DNA of 28,310 nucleotides from Phycisphaerales bacterium UBA3158. Lineage in GTDB: Bacteria; Planctomycetota; Phycisphaerae; Phycisphaerales; SM1A02. The notes beneath the pieces were generated by a model. That model was not told where the DNA came from. It did no database searches and saw only the letters and a list, made by a program, of their open reading frames with translations. Each line of letters opens with the position of its first letter. The stretch's first letter is position 1. The stretch lies in assembly GCA_002364555.1 (NCBI GenBank), contig DEYM01000123.1, positions 1 through 28,310 of the forward strand. Reading direction: 5' to 3'. Made by a program: the position numbers and the translations under genes. Positions 16,278-25,234 of this stretch are shown piece after piece.

Positions 16278-16575
16278 GTCAAGACTCCTAGAACAAACGT
16301 CAAGAGGACGAGAACGAGCATCGTATCGTCCAGATACACGGCATTCCATGATCGATTGGAATCAGTTCATTCCGTTCATCACCGTCATTCACGCCATCTG
16401 ATACGGCAAATCGGGCCAGATACGAATGATTGTCGAATAATTGAATCAGAACAAATACGAGAAATCGACACCGTGGAAGTGATGTCGCAACTTATTTTCA
16501 TTGATGAATGCCTGCTCGGATCGATTCCAATCGAGTCGTGGGATGGTGGCAACCGCATTCGTCTGGAGAGAATTC

Positions 16576-19302
16576 ATGCGACATCTTGCCTTCGCTTGCG
16601 GCTTGTTGACAAGCGGTACTGCCATTGCAGCCATCCCCGAATACGAGGGACAGCTGTGCCTCGTCGACGGAGGGGCACGACTGGAGGTGATGACCGATCA
16701 CGATGTCAGTCTGGTGCTCGTGTACCCGACGCCACCCGGCGGCGGCTGGATGATGACCATGGAATCCCCTGGTCACTTCAGCCACGATCTGAGCGGATTG
16801 TCATCAGGTGATGATCTGACGTTCAACCTCGTGATACAGAATCCGACTCAGCATGCCTTTCCGGAACATCAGCTGACCGTCTCCCCGGACTGCGTCACGT
16901 TTGAACGCGACGATGTCACACCCCCACCGCCCAGAGGATTCAGACATGAGATCCAGCTGGAGGAATCAGGAATTGAAATCCACTTCGAATCCGGGGCCAA
17001 CGGAACCTATCTCGGAGACACCACCAGCGTGATCATCAACTATCGACTCGCGGATGAGTCGATCAAGTCCATCCCGCTCACCGAGACGGACCAGGGCGAA
17101 TGGTCCATCTTCATTCCGGAAGCCAATGCCGGCGACGCCATCTCCTATTGGTTCACCCAGCAGATCGACGCCCAGACCCAGGATACGGCTCTCCTGGATG
17201 CGGTCATCGGAGAGGCCACGGTCGAACCGGACTGGCCAATCATCAGTCGACGAGTCGGAAGATTCCGGCACAGGCACCCGAACGAATGGCGATTCGACAA
17301 CTACGTCGAGGACTACGGCGTGGGCAAGTCCTATGAGATGACCATGACAGACTGGGGCACTCGTGTGGATATCACTCTTGATGTCGATGAGGATCTGCCT
17401 GTCAATCGTGTGGACTTTCGATATTTCACCTGGAACGATCCGTTCACGACCGGATGCCATCGGCCTGAGACACTGGTCAATCAGATCATGCAGGGAGGCC
17501 AGAATCATTTCACGTATCAAGTCGACAACGTCACACCGGGCACCATCATCGACTTCGATCTGACCTTCATAGAGCTTCCCACGCCAGGACTCCAGTACTA
17601 CTCCGAATTCTTCTACTACAGGGTCGGACAAGGCAGATTCGGGCCACATGTCTCCGATCCCCGGATATCTCCCGTGGGTGCGGCAGCCGAATCACACGTC
17701 TACAGCCCCAGATTCGGTTTCGCCCAACATGCCTCCACACTCACTCTGGATGAACTCAAGTCCTTCATGGATGGAAAACTCATCTTCGAGACCGATTTCG
17801 AGAATGCGGATCTCCTGAACTTCACGACACACTTCACCTGCTGTGCAGGCCCGATAGGACAGACCATCGTCGAAAGCCCGGGATTCATCAACAACGTGCT
17901 CGGCCCGAGATACGCCGCAGCTTCGTGCATCCAGTGCCACAACATGGATGGAAGAGGCGCCACCCCGTTCGAGGGCGAGGACCTCGTCTCACTCGTCGCC
18001 CAGACAAGCATTCCCGGGATGGGTGCCTTCGGTGAACCGGTGCCGCATCCCTTCTACGGCAGCCAGCTTGATGTAGCCGCCGAGGGGGAGACGGCTCCGG
18101 AAGGCAGACTTCAGGTCGTCTACGAGGAGATCGACGGCTCATTCGATGATGGAACACCCTACTCGCTCAGAAAGCCCACCTATCGTTTCATCGACATGAA
18201 CTACGGATCTCTGGGCAGCAATATTCCCGATGAGGTGTCGAGTCCCGGATACGGTGATGTTGCGCACTTCTCCCCGCGCATTGCACCAATGCTTCCCGGA
18301 CTTGGAATGCTGGAGGCGATCAGTGAGACCGAGATTCTCTTGCTGGAGGATCCCGATGACGTCGATGAGGATGGGATCTCGGGTCGTGCCAACTGGGTCT
18401 GGGACCAGACCACCCAGAAGACAACACTTGGTAGGTTCGGATGGAAAGCCAATCAACCCAATATTCGTCAGCAGGCTTCGGAGGCCTTTCGTCGGGATCT
18501 GGGCATCACCACCCCGCTCGCCCCCTGGCAGGATTGCGGTGAACTCTCCGAGGATTGCGATCCGGGCGATGGCCTGCCGGAACTGGACGTGAATGATCTG
18601 GATCTGGTTGAATCCTACATCCGCGGGCTGACCCTGCCACCACGCCGGAACTACGAAGACCCCATGGCCATGGCCGGCATGCATCTGTTCAAGCAAGCTG
18701 GATGTCAATCCTGCCATCGTCCGACTCTCAGAACCGGATCACAGCATCCCATCGAAGGATTCCGCAACCAGCTCATAGAGCCTTTCACGGATCTGCTGCT
18801 TCACGACATGGGACCGGAACTGGCGGACAATCGCCCCCATTACCAGGCCAGTGGATCCGAATGGAGAACACCGCCACTCTGGGCCCTCTCGTATGTCACC
18901 CATGCCCTCGGGCTGCCGGAGAACTGTGATGAACCGGAGTCTGGTGGCGCAATGCCCAACTTTCTCCATGACGGGCGAGCCCGCAACCTGTCCGAAGCCA
19001 TTCTCTGGCATGGCGGCGAAGCCTCTGGATCACGAACGGCCTATCTTGCCATGGACTCCACGGAACGCTCCCAGCTTCTGGCCTTCGTCGCCTATCCCTT
19101 TGCAGATCCCATCTTCAACGACATCGAACCGACCCCGCCCTGTCGGCATGACATAGACGAGAGTGGGCAGGTCGATGTCATGGATGTGCTGTTGCTGCTT
19201 GGCAACTGGGGGCAACCGGGAATCGGGGATACCAACGATGATGGCATCGTGGACACCCAGGATATTCTCGACATGCTGAAGTACTACGGACAGATCTGCT
19301 GA
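16576..19302 (+). CDS. Secreted di-heme DUF1111 oxidoreductase-like protein with a dockerin-like tail
   Basis: The 908-residue protein starts at ATG 16576 after GGAGAG at 16565-16570; the frame is open further upstream but the signal peptide begins here. Residues about 20-370 hold beta-rich domains of unknown type, with F-R-H-E-I-Q-L near 125 and R-V-D-I-T-L-D-V further on. The second half matches DUF1111, a family of di-heme proteins related to MauG and bacterial cytochrome c peroxidase. It has heme motifs C-I-Q-C-H (451-455) and C-Q-S-C-H (710-714), D-G-I-S-G-R-A-N and L-H-D-G-R-A-R-N-L-S-E-A-I-L-W-H. The last 45 residues are a dockerin-like pair of Ca-binding loops. The reaction of DUF1111 proteins is not firmly known. 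The gene converges on a small membrane protein gene with a 3-base gap. Confidence 0.9.
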   Translation: MRHLAFACGLLTSGTAIAAIPEYEGQLCLVDGGARLEVMTDHDVSLVLVYPTPPGGGWMMTMESPGHFSHDLSGLSSGDDLTFNLVIQNPTQHAFPEHQLTVSPDCVTFERDDVTPPPPRGFRHEIQLEESGIEIHFESGANGTYLGDTTSVIINYRLADESIKSIPLTETDQGEWSIFIPEANAGDAISYWFTQQIDAQTQDTALLDAVIGEATVEPDWPIISRRVGRFRHRHPNEWRFDNYVEDYGVGKSYEMTMTDWGTRVDITLDVDEDLPVNRVDFRYFTWNDPFTTGCHRPETLVNQIMQGGQNHFTYQVDNVTPGTIIDFDLTFIELPTPGLQYYSEFFYYRVGQGRFGPHVSDPRISPVGAAAESHVYSPRFGFAQHASTLTLDELKSFMDGKLIFETDFENADLLNFTTHFTCCAGPIGQTIVESPGFINNVLGPRYAAASCIQCHNMDGRGATPFEGEDLVSLVAQTSIPGMGAFGEPVPHPFYGSQLDVAAEGETAPEGRLQVVYEEIDGSFDDGTPYSLRKPTYRFIDMNYGSLGSNIPDEVSSPGYGDVAHFSPRIAPMLPGLGMLEAISETEILLLEDPDDVDEDGISGRANWVWDQTTQKTTLGRFGWKANQPNIRQQASEAFRRDLGITTPLAPWQDCGELSEDCDPGDGLPELDVNDLDLVESYIRGLTLPPRRNYEDPMAMAGMHLFKQAGCQSCHRPTLRTGSQHPIEGFRNQLIEPFTDLLLHDMGPELADNRPHYQASGSEWRTPPLWALSYVTHALGLPENCDEPESGGAMPNFLHDGRARNLSEAILWHGGEASGSRTAYLAMDSTERSQLLAFVAYPFADPIFNDIEPTPPCRHDIDESGQVDVMDVLLLLGNWGQPGIGDTNDDGIVDTQDILDMLKYYGQIC

Positions 19303-19305
19303 GAT

Positions 19306-19614
19306 TCAGCGATTCTCTTTCAGAATTCTGTAGAGCATGACATCCACGACAAAGGGACCAAACGGAACAATGGCACCGATGATCCCGTAGACGACCAGTC
19401 GACCTGAGATTGGAACGATGGTCCATGCCAGGATGAACATCGCAACCAGTCCCAGGAACAGGATGCCATGGATACCTCCAACGAGGCTCACCGCATTGTC
19501 ATGCCCCCAGACGTACTTCATCGGCATGGCAACTAAGAACAGAACCAGGGTCGAGGTTCCCTCGATGATCCCCATCAGAATCAGCCATTTGAGATATGTG
19601 ACGTTGATAGACAT
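19306..19614 (-). CDS. DUF3817 family small membrane protein
   Basis: The 102-residue protein has three hydrophobic helices and the DUF3817 signature: an N-terminal Y-L-K-W-L-I-L-M-G-I-I-E-G followed by A-M-P-M-K-Y near residue 30 and G-x-x-H-G near 45. It is an inner-membrane protein of unknown function. The start is set at ATG 19614, because the frame further upstream has no membrane pattern and a perfect TATAAT box lies 7 bases before this ATG. It has no ribosome binding site. Confidence 0.85.
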   Translation of the reverse strand: MSINVTYLKWLILMGIIEGTSTLVLFLVAMPMKYVWGHDNAVSLVGGIHGILFLGLVAMFILAWTIVPISGRLVVYGIIGAIVPFGPFVVDVMLYRILKENR

Positions 19615-19621
19615 GGATCGG

Positions 19622-19627
19622 ATTATA
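19622..19627 (-). promoter_or_regulatory. TATAAT box positioned for a leaderless mRNA
   Basis: On the minus strand a perfect TATAAT is followed by seven bases and then the ATG at 19614, so transcription should begin at the start codon itself. No clear -35 element is seen. Confidence 0.5.
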
Positions 19628-19676
19628 GACTCGATCCGATTCGGCCAGATTGAAATTTGGCGGGCATCGATCTGGA

Positions 19677-19919
19677 TCACATCAACCAGAGAATGATCAG
19701 GATGAGCAGACTGGCAAAGAGAAGTATGCCCAGATCCCTCCAGAAACTCCACCACCACAACGGCCACCAGGGAGGAGCGCCCCCCTTGGGGTTCTGCGCT
19801 CGATACTCGGCGTCGTTAGCCCTGAAAAAACCATCAGCTATCGATGCCATGAACTTCGCTGCCACCATGCAGATGCACATGGCGACCACGAACCAGAGAA
19901 TGACCTCTAAAATCAACAT
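19677..19919 (-). CDS. Small two-helix membrane protein, function unknown
   Basis: The protein is about 80 residues from ATG 19919; in-frame starts at 19937 and 19943 would add 6 or 8 residues. A first hydrophobic helix opens the protein, followed by a loop with N-P-K-G-G-A-P-P and a Trp-rich stretch (P-P-W-W-P-L-W-W-W-S-F-W), then a second Leu/Ile-rich helix. There is no known family. A GGGGG run is the only hint of a ribosome binding site. It lies 62 bases upstream of the DUF3817 gene on the same strand. Confidence 0.6.
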   Translation of the reverse strand: MLILEVILWFVVAMCICMVAAKFMASIADGFFRANDAEYRAQNPKGGAPPWWPLWWWSFWRDLGILLFASLLILIILWLM

Positions 19920-20104
19920 AGGCGACCCCCGAATCATTGCCATCGTGCTGTAGATGACGCGTCAATTCTATTGAAATCAATCAGCAGGCAACCTCCGCAA
20001 ACTCCCAAAGAGAACATATATACTTGAAGTCTGGGTGATGCAACGGGCAATCATCGAATGGCCTGTCTTCATAATCCAATCTTCAATAGGAAGTTAGAGC
20101 CATC

Positions 20105-21394
20105 ATGCTGTCAGCACCTCGTCCTCAAAATGAATCCGAGAGACTCTCGGCCCTTCGAGCACTTCAGATTCTCGATACACCTTCCGAGGAACGATTTGAT
20201 CGAATAACGGAACTGACTCAGCAGATCTTCAATGTCCCGATCGCCTACATAGCATTGATTGATTCAGATCGGCAGTGGTTCAAATCGAAGTGTGGACTGA
20301 CTACCGATGAAACCGGTCGGGATGTCTCATTCTGCGGACATGCCATCAATCAGGATGAACCCCTGATCATCCCCGACACGCATTCAGATGAGCGGTTCGC
20401 CGACAATCCACTGGTCACAGAGGATCCCATGATTCGATTCTATGTGGGCTTTCCACTGGCTGGACCGGGCGGCTACAACGTCGGCACGCTCTGCATCGCG
20501 GACCGAGCGCCGAGGAATCCCGATGAGATCGATCTCGAGGCGATGGCGCATCTGGCGGCAATGGCCAAGCATGAACTGAACATGGTTGATGTCATCCGTA
20601 GCCAGAAGGAACTGATCGACGCCAAGTCGATGTTGATTCGAACACAGCAAAGACAGACCAGCGAACTTGCCGAAGCAGCCAAGTACGCGCGTTCGCTCAT
20701 ACCAGAAGCACTCGTTGACGGTCCGGTGACCTCCGACTGGCTGTACGAGGCCTGCTCTGAACTGGGCGGAGATGTCATGGGACATCTTCTCCTTCCGGGC
20801 GGCCGAATCGCCTTCTATCTCGTGGATGTGATGGGACATGGAATCGGCGCCGCCCTCCATGGCAGTGCGATTCAATCCGCCATTCGATCACAATCACTTC
20901 CAGACTGTCACTTCGAGGATCCCCTTTCGGTCTTTCAGGCGTTGAATGGCCGCTTTCCGATGGCCGATCATGGGAATCGATTCTGCACGATGTTCTACGG
21001 AGTCCTTGATCCAGAGACCGGCAAGCTGGACTACGTCAATGCAGGTCATCCTCCGCCATTCGCCTTCAGCGGACATGCCTCTCCGAAAACACTGGATTCC
21101 ACCGCCTCGCTGGTGGGACTTGGCATGGAAGCCGAAGCTTCAAGCGACTCCGTTCAACTGCAACCAGACAGTGAATGCTGGATCTACTCCGATGCCGCCA
21201 TCGAACTCAAGGATGCCAGTGGACATGACATGGGGATCAACGGTCTCAGAGACGCCATCTCACTCGTGAGAATGTCGAATCAGGGCCACTCTCCCACTCA
21301 AGCCATGAGACAGCTGCTGTCCTCGTTCTCCGGACAGGATCGATTCGAAGACGATCTCTCACTGCTCGTCTTCAAGTGGCATGGGTCGAAATAG
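20105..21394 (+). CDS. GAF domain - SpoIIE-type protein phosphatase
   Basis: The 429-residue protein has an N-terminal GAF domain (about residues 25-160, with D-V-S-F-C-G-H-A and V-G-F-P-L) of the type common in cytosolic sensors. A helical linker (about 165-200) follows, then a PP2C-like SpoIIE phosphatase domain (about 205-425). The four metal-binding aspartates are in place: Asp223 (G-G-D-V-M-G), Asp241 (V-D-V-M-G-H-G), Asp363 (Y-S-D-A-A) and Asp417 (D-D-L-S-L-L-V). Such proteins typically remove a phosphate from an anti-sigma-factor antagonist and so trigger a stress response; no such partner is encoded in the window. There are no membrane helices. AGGAAG lies 12 bases before the ATG, a loose ribosome binding site. 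Confidence 0.92.
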   Translation: MLSAPRPQNESERLSALRALQILDTPSEERFDRITELTQQIFNVPIAYIALIDSDRQWFKSKCGLTTDETGRDVSFCGHAINQDEPLIIPDTHSDERFADNPLVTEDPMIRFYVGFPLAGPGGYNVGTLCIADRAPRNPDEIDLEAMAHLAAMAKHELNMVDVIRSQKELIDAKSMLIRTQQRQTSELAEAAKYARSLIPEALVDGPVTSDWLYEACSELGGDVMGHLLLPGGRIAFYLVDVMGHGIGAALHGSAIQSAIRSQSLPDCHFEDPLSVFQALNGRFPMADHGNRFCTMFYGVLDPETGKLDYVNAGHPPPFAFSGHASPKTLDSTASLVGLGMEAEASSDSVQLQPDSECWIYSDAAIELKDASGHDMGINGLRDAISLVRMSNQGHSPTQAMRQLLSSFSGQDRFEDDLSLLVFKWHGSK

Positions 21395-21442
21395 CCCCGC
21401 TCCTGATATCGAAGAAGATCGAACGCCCGTTCTCGATACCTG

Positions 21443-22837
21443 TCAATGATGGAAGCCAGCATCGTCGGTGGTCGGCGTGTTCTCCGGTTTGGACTCGAAG
21501 AATTCAACCGCCCGCTTGATGTCCTTCAGCAGCATGTTCGCCGTGTCCATGCTGAGATCCTCCTTGACCACGACACGCTGAACGACGAGATCGCTGCGAT
21601 TGGCCGGCATCGGATAGGCCGGGACGAGCCAGCCTCGCTCTCGGAGCTTGGCCGCGATGTCATAGAGGGAGAACTTGGCCGTCTTGGCGTACTCGGGGTT
21701 CATCGTCCAGCAGAACACCGGGATATCACTGCCATCGGTGATCAGATCGAAGGCCGGTAGTTCGCCGATCGAGCCGCTCAAGTGCCTGGCGACATCCTGA
21801 CTGCTCTGATGTATCCGTCTGTAGCCCTCACGTCCAAGCCTGAGGAAGTTGTAGTACTGACCCAGAACCCTGTTGCCTGGTCTGGAGAAGTTGATCGAGA
21901 GATCGATCATGTCTCCACCGAGATAGCTCACATGGAACACGAGATCCTCCGGAAGCGCCTCCTTGTCCCTGAAGACGACCCAACCAACACCTGGATACAC
22001 CAGTCCGTACTTGTGACCGGAGGCATTGATTGACTTGACCCGGGGAAGCCTGAAATCCCAGACGATGTCCGGCTGGAGGAACGGGGCCACGAAACCACCG
22101 CTGGCCCCATCGACATGGATGGGCACATCGAGACCGGTCTTCTTCTCGTACTCATCCAGTGCCTTGGACACCTCTTCGACCGGTTCGTAACGGCCGTCGA
22201 AGGTGGACCCCATGATGACCATCACACCGATGGTGTTCTCATCAACCAGCTTCATTGCCTCTTCGGCATCGAGCGTGAAACGATCACCTTCACAAGTCAC
22301 TTCACGAGGTTCGATGTCCCAATAGCGACAGAACTTGTGCCAGCAGACCTGGACATTGGATCCCATGACGAGATTGGGTTTGCCGGTTGGCTTCCCTGCC
22401 GCCTCCTGCCTGGCACGCCATCTCCACTTCATGGCCATGCCCCCGAGCATGCAGGCCTCGCTCGATCCGATGGTCGATGTCCCGATCGCCGTCTCATGAT
22501 CAGGCGCATTCCAGAGCTCCCCGATCATCCTGATGCAACGCTGCTCGATTTCAGCTGTCTGCGGATATTCATCCTTGTCGACCATGTTCTTGTCGAGCGT
22601 CTCACTCATGAGCTTTCGACTCTGGTCATCCATCCAGGTCGTGACGAATGTGGCCAGATTCAGCAACGAGTACCCGTCAAGCATCAGTTCATCATGAATG
22701 ACCTGATAGGCGACATCAGGCAGCATCCCCTGCTCCGCCATGATGTTCTTGGGAATTTCACTGGTCATGCCCCGAGCGGCGAAGGTCGGCACGAGTACCG
22801 GATTCGAATCGGATGTGCTGTTCTTGTCTTGATTCAA
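21443..22837 (-). CDS. gadB: Glutamate decarboxylase
   Basis: The 464-residue protein closely follows Escherichia coli GadA/GadB (466 residues) along its length. It converts glutamate to gamma-aminobutyrate and CO2 using pyridoxal phosphate and consumes a proton. Landmarks are G-T-S-T-I-G-S-S-E-A-C-M-L-G-G (about 119-133), H-V-D-G-A-S-G-G-F (241-249) and N-A-S-G-H-K with the cofactor Lys276. The start is TTG at 22837: AGAGGA lies seven bases upstream, and this start gives the family's normal N-terminal length, whereas the next ATG (22768) would remove 23 residues. The C-terminus ends G-F-H-H, recalling the terminal His that closes the E. coli active site at neutral pH. No GadC-type antiporter is present, so the role in acid resistance is unproven. 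Confidence 0.97.
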   Translation of the reverse strand: MNQDKNSTSDSNPVLVPTFAARGMTSEIPKNIMAEQGMLPDVAYQVIHDELMLDGYSLLNLATFVTTWMDDQSRKLMSETLDKNMVDKDEYPQTAEIEQRCIRMIGELWNAPDHETAIGTSTIGSSEACMLGGMAMKWRWRARQEAAGKPTGKPNLVMGSNVQVCWHKFCRYWDIEPREVTCEGDRFTLDAEEAMKLVDENTIGVMVIMGSTFDGRYEPVEEVSKALDEYEKKTGLDVPIHVDGASGGFVAPFLQPDIVWDFRLPRVKSINASGHKYGLVYPGVGWVVFRDKEALPEDLVFHVSYLGGDMIDLSINFSRPGNRVLGQYYNFLRLGREGYRRIHQSSQDVARHLSGSIGELPAFDLITDGSDIPVFCWTMNPEYAKTAKFSLYDIAAKLRERGWLVPAYPMPANRSDLVVQRVVVKEDLSMDTANMLLKDIKRAVEFFESKPENTPTTDDAGFHH

Positions 22838-22932
22838 GAGTCTGTCCTCTCAGGAGAAGTTGGTGGAAGTCGACGCATGATCCAGAGAAGAATAGCCGTC
22901 CATTCAGATTTCGATCAGACATCGTCTGCATT

Positions 22933-22965
22933 AAAACGAAAACGTCGTGCTGGTAGGCACGACGT
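22933..22965 (-). terminator. Intrinsic terminator after tRNA-Thr
   Basis: A 9-pair perfect stem is formed by 22942-22950 (ACGTCGTGC) and 22957-22965, with a six-base loop. The minus strand continues TTTCGTTTT. It begins 7 bases after the tRNA 3' end. Confidence 0.85.
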
Positions 22966-22971
22966 CTTGAA

Positions 22972-23044
22972 AGCCACCCAGGGGACTCGAACCCCTGACC
23001 TGAGCTTTACGAAAGCTCCGCTCTACCAACTGAGCTAGGGCGGC
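22972..23044 (-). tRNA. tRNA-Thr (anticodon CGT)
   Basis: The minus strand folds into a full cloverleaf. The 7-pair acceptor stem GCCGCCC/GGGTGGC has one G-T pair. The D arm carries A-G-T-T-G-G-T-A, and the anticodon loop TTCGTAA gives the anticodon CGT, which reads the threonine codon ACG. The T arm is AGGGG-TTCGAGT-CCCCT. CCA is not encoded. It starts 17 bases after the stop of the HEAT-repeat gene on the same strand and may be processed from that transcript. Confidence 0.97.
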
Positions 23045-23061
23045 AATAAAATCGTCGCTGA

Positions 23062-25233
23062 TCAGGACCCTTGTCCCTTGGTCAATCTCGTCTGATCGGA
23101 TGCCGGCCTGTTCAAGGCTCCACGTACCTGGGCAGCGGCATCGGCTTCCATGCCGGTGGAGGACTGAATCAACTTGGATAATTCTGCGACCTGGGCATTG
23201 GTGGCGTTATCGCCGAATCGACGAATGGAAGCCGCCGCATAGCTGAGCAGCTGAATTCGATCGTCTCCAGCCTCGGGCGACATCGCCGCATCCAGCAACG
23301 CCCTCTGGGCGGATGGACTGTCCATGTAGGACAGGATTTCGGCAACCATCATCCTCGTCATGTCCCGACGCTCGGAAAGAGCGGCGACGAGCGTGGATTC
23401 GGCATCCGTTATCTCGTAGGCCTGTGGCCTGACCAGAGCGATCGATTTCAACGCGTCAAGTGATTCAATCGCATAGATGTCCGAATCGGATTCCGTGATC
23501 CTGCCCCCGGAGGCCTCTTCCAGCAGACCCTCCACATTCGCGACGAAGGCCTCATCGGAAATTCCAGAGCGAATGAGGGCGACCTTCGTGTTGCGTGCAT
23601 ACTTGGACTTGTAGGCAGGCAGATCGACGGTGGCCACGGAGAACACGACCGGGGTATTGAGCGTTCCGGATGTGGAACGAAGGTTGTCAAGAACGGTCTC
23701 GGAGGAGTCGAGACTCCCACCCTGGACGTAGGCCAGATCGATACCGGGAGACTGACTGATTGCATCTGCCAGTCGGGCAACTGAACGATCCGTTCCAACG
23801 ACCTTGAAACCCATCGCCTCCAGCCTGTCCTGTGCGGCACGTCTGTCCTCGGTCGATTCGGCGATGACGATCGCATACTCGTCACCACTTGTCCTGATGG
23901 CTGAAGCCAGCAGAGGAATGACTCGATTCGATGCCGGGAAAGGTTGATCGGGGAGTGCTCTGGCAAGAATCAGCGCGGAATCGAACTGAACTCGTCTGTC
24001 TGGGTACTGAAGGGCGTCCACCAGAGGCTCGCGACCGACGTATCGACCAAACAGATTGTCCTGACCCGAAGTGGCCGCCAGGCCATAAAGAGCGTCTCGA
24101 ACAAGCGGTGTGTCCCCACTGTCCAGCCCCAGGACCAGGACATCCTGACCGATACCAGGTCCGTGATAGGTCGCGTGGAATTGTGGGGAGTAGTCGATCT
24201 CCGTGAAGAACGGGTCTTCATTTCCCTTCAATCTGTTCTCACGACGCAGATTGGAGGCGACATAGATTGCCAGTGCTGAACTGTCCTCGGGTTCGAAGCT
24301 GAGGGCTTTTTCCGATGTTCGCATTGCCATGATCGGAGAGTAGATCTCCATCGGCACAGGATTCGTAATCAGATCCCCCTGCTCACCCCAGATCCAGATG
24401 TTGCTCATGGAATCAAGAGGCCTGGCAACGAGATCCTCTCGCTCGTCGAAGTACATGCGAGCCAGTTCGGAATGAAGCTCACCAGCAGTGGCTTCAGGGG
24501 AGATCCCCATGTTGTTCAAGGCACGACGAGCCGCTGCTCGAACATCCTCGGATGCCGATGGGTCGGTTGCGATCTCGGCCAGGATCGGTGCAGCATGCAT
24601 GTAGCGGATCTGTTCGAGGATCTCGATCAAACGCTTCTTGTCGTCATCGGCGACGTTTGGAATGACGACGGTCATCGGAGTCACGGCCTCACGACCGATC
24701 TCGATGAGGATCTGTTCCGCATTCCAACGGACACGCTCGCCGGTACTGTCCGATGTGATCAGCTTGATGAGACCCGGAACGGCGTATTCACCGGCGGCGA
24801 CAAGACGTTTTCGAGCGACCAGCTGATCACGTCTGGAACCATCGAGCATGGAGATGGCCTGTTTGACACGTTCCGGACTGTGAGCCAGTTCGATGCGGCC
24901 TGATTCGATTCGATCCGCCAATTCAGTGACGGTCGCCTCCATCTCCGGAACTCTTCTGGCCCAATCGAGCGCACGGGCGAGTCTCTTGCGAAGCTTGGGC
25001 TTCTCATCCACCAACTCGGCGAGTTCGGAATCGGAGACGTTGTCCAGCAGCGCCTTGGCATGTGCTTCCGCCATCGGAACGTTCGCGACCAGTGCGTAGT
25101 GGACGAAGTCCTCAAGGTTGGTCGTCGGACTATTGGCATCCTCGGCATGGACGGTCCCTGCAAAGAGAGCCAGTACCAGAAGAAGGATGAATCCCGGTCG
25201 GACCAGGTGCCAGGGGGAAGCAATATTGCTCAT
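23062..25233 (-). CDS. Exported HEAT-repeat protein with an internal receiver-like domain
   Basis: The 723-residue protein has a signal peptide ending V-H-A near residue 30. Residues about 60-250 and 600-715 are helical repeats of the HEAT type (for example A-V-P-G-L-I-K-L-I and V-R-A-A-A-R-R-A-L). Residues about 452-575 have the alternating strand-helix pattern of a response-regulator receiver domain (Y-A-I-V-I-A-E-S-T-E-D-R-R-A-A-Q), but the strand that should end in the phosphorylated Asp reads A-Y-V-Q-G-G. It is therefore degenerate and, being exported, would not be phosphorylated anyway. The start at 25233 has GAGGAG upstream. HEAT proteins serve as scaffolds; the partner is unknown. The tRNA-Thr follows directly on the same strand. 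Confidence 0.85.
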   Translation of the reverse strand: MSNIASPWHLVRPGFILLLVLALFAGTVHAEDANSPTTNLEDFVHYALVANVPMAEAHAKALLDNVSDSELAELVDEKPKLRKRLARALDWARRVPEMEATVTELADRIESGRIELAHSPERVKQAISMLDGSRRDQLVARKRLVAAGEYAVPGLIKLITSDSTGERVRWNAEQILIEIGREAVTPMTVVIPNVADDDKKRLIEILEQIRYMHAAPILAEIATDPSASEDVRAAARRALNNMGISPEATAGELHSELARMYFDEREDLVARPLDSMSNIWIWGEQGDLITNPVPMEIYSPIMAMRTSEKALSFEPEDSSALAIYVASNLRRENRLKGNEDPFFTEIDYSPQFHATYHGPGIGQDVLVLGLDSGDTPLVRDALYGLAATSGQDNLFGRYVGREPLVDALQYPDRRVQFDSALILARALPDQPFPASNRVIPLLASAIRTSGDEYAIVIAESTEDRRAAQDRLEAMGFKVVGTDRSVARLADAISQSPGIDLAYVQGGSLDSSETVLDNLRSTSGTLNTPVVFSVATVDLPAYKSKYARNTKVALIRSGISDEAFVANVEGLLEEASGGRITESDSDIYAIESLDALKSIALVRPQAYEITDAESTLVAALSERRDMTRMMVAEILSYMDSPSAQRALLDAAMSPEAGDDRIQLLSYAAASIRRFGDNATNAQVAELSKLIQSSTGMEADAAAQVRGALNRPASDQTRLTKGQGS

Positions 25234-25234
25234 C

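Noticed and set aside
21366..21442. Possible terminator between the convergent GAF-SpoIIE phosphatase and gadB genes
   Set aside because: No stem followed by a T-run could be found by eye.
22115..23038. Plus-strand open frame (307 codons) opposite glutamate decarboxylase
   Set aside because: It is antisense to gadB and runs on through the terminator and tRNA-Thr, so it cannot be a real gene.
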